Part shown: piece after piece, positions 6,030 through 6,181 of the stretch
Position numbering within the stretch: position 1 is the first letter of the stretch
How the letters are laid out: each line of letters opens with the position of its first letter
Assembly (NCBI GenBank): GCA_021844725.1
Contig: JAKBSX010000192.1
Coordinates: 1 to 6,181, forward strand
Length of the DNA stretch: 6,181 bases
Reading direction: 5' to 3'
From: Actinomycetes bacterium
Lineage (GTDB): Bacteria; Actinomycetota; Acidimicrobiia; Acidimicrobiales; Acidimicrobiaceae
Position numbers and translations under genes: made by a program
Notes under the pieces: generated by a model
Seen by the model: the letters and a program-made list of their open reading frames with translations, nothing else
Told to the model about the DNA's origin: nothing
The model's database searches: none

Positions 6030-6181
6030 ATCATAAAGGAATGTGAATCCGCAGGAATCTGTACAGGATACAAGTGGGAGAGATTCAGAAAGCAATAATT
6101 CGTGTTTGACTTTTCTTTCCGGTTGTGCTTGTCGTGGGGGATATATATATCTTGCATCGCGTGCTCGGCATTAGCCCAGTT

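Larger units (their letters stand above)
5663..6139. promoter_or_regulatory. Cluster of CreA-type SYGGRG carbon-repression motifs
   Basis: Plus-strand matches are at 5663-5668 (GCGGAG), 5780-5785 (GCGGGG), 5825-5830 (GCGGGG), 5849-5854 (CTGGGG), 5966-5971 (CTGGGG) and 6134-6139 (GTGGGG). Minus-strand matches are at 5824-5819 and 5978-5973 (both CCGGGG). Two close pairs, 5819-5830 and 5966-5978, are noteworthy because functional CreA sites often come in pairs. Eight matches compare with about 2.5 expected on both strands of 650 bases at even base use. This suggests glucose repression of the transporter. Confidence 0.5.
5672..6176 (-). promoter_or_regulatory. Array of six XlnR-type GGCTAR motifs upstream of the transporter
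   Basis: Reading the transporter strand, GGCTAG occurs at 5677-5672 and 5696-5691, and GGCTAA at 5771-5766 (the full GGCTAAA at 5771-5765), 5799-5794, 5990-5985 and 6176-6171. All six have the same orientation, and none occurs on the opposite strand between 5532 and 6181. XlnR is the Zn2Cys6 activator of xylanolytic and cellulolytic genes in Aspergillus and is known to control some sugar transporters. At even base use, about 0.3 such motifs would be expected on one strand of 650 bases. Binding is inferred. AraR-type regulators recognise a related sequence. Confidence 0.55.
5532..6181. other. Transporter upstream region; no gene recognised to the window end
   Basis: These 650 bases hold the TATA box, GGCTAR array, CreA-type cluster and direct repeats listed separately. 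No coding sequence is recognisable on either strand. The last 50 bases, on the plus strand, contain GATATATATATC (6140-6151), which could be a TATA element for a rightward gene beginning outside the window or simply an AT run. Confidence 0.65.

Noticed and set aside
1..6181. CRISPR array, tRNA or rRNA genes, transposon ends
   Set aside because: No regularly spaced repeats, no tRNA-like B-box with matching stem, and no terminal repeats with a transposase were seen. The gene structure is that of a fungal nuclear genome.

Overview
This looks like nuclear DNA from a filamentous ascomycete (Pezizomycotina, probably Eurotiales or Aspergillus-like; the lineage is inferred). Genes are monocistronic and widely spaced. 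Their introns are 48-64 nt, with GTRNGT-like donors, CTRAY-type branch points and AG acceptors. All three protein families are common in such fungi. I see no bacterial operon structure, rRNA, tRNA, CRISPR array or transposon.

Layout from left to right. (1) Positions 1-1018, minus strand: the 5' part of an ACMSD-type amidohydrolase, most like fungal 6-methylsalicylate decarboxylases. It has two introns inside the window, runs off the left edge, and carries an unusual N-terminal signal-peptide-like segment. (2) 1019-2514: a roughly 1.5 kb divergent intergenic region with putative core promoter elements at both ends, three CCAAT boxes, several short palindromes and no credible gene. (3) 2515-3153, plus strand: an intronless 212-residue protein of Tubby C-terminal-like (LURP-one-related) type, with an Ala/Gly-rich tail ending in six Gly and a terminal Cys. 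(4) 3154-3414: a short convergent 3' region with an AT-rich inverted repeat that could serve polyadenylation on both strands. (5) 3415-5531, minus strand: a complete eight-exon MFS sugar porter, reconstructed here as 575 residues. (6) 5532-6181: the transporter promoter, with a clear TATA box, six GGCTAR (XlnR-type) motifs all in one orientation, and eight SYGGRG (CreA-type) motifs.

The three genes do not form an obvious pathway. The strongest functional story is transporter plus promoter: a hexose/pentose-type permease whose upstream DNA reads like a plant-polysaccharide-induced, glucose-repressed gene. The amidohydrolase could belong to aromatic-acid catabolism or a secondary-metabolite pathway lying to the left. 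I found no strong evidence for a wholly new biological system. The most useful observations are the promoter array, the composite repeats inside it, the within-exon strand-composition shift, the stopless in-frame intron, and the secretion-type leader on a normally cytosolic enzyme family.
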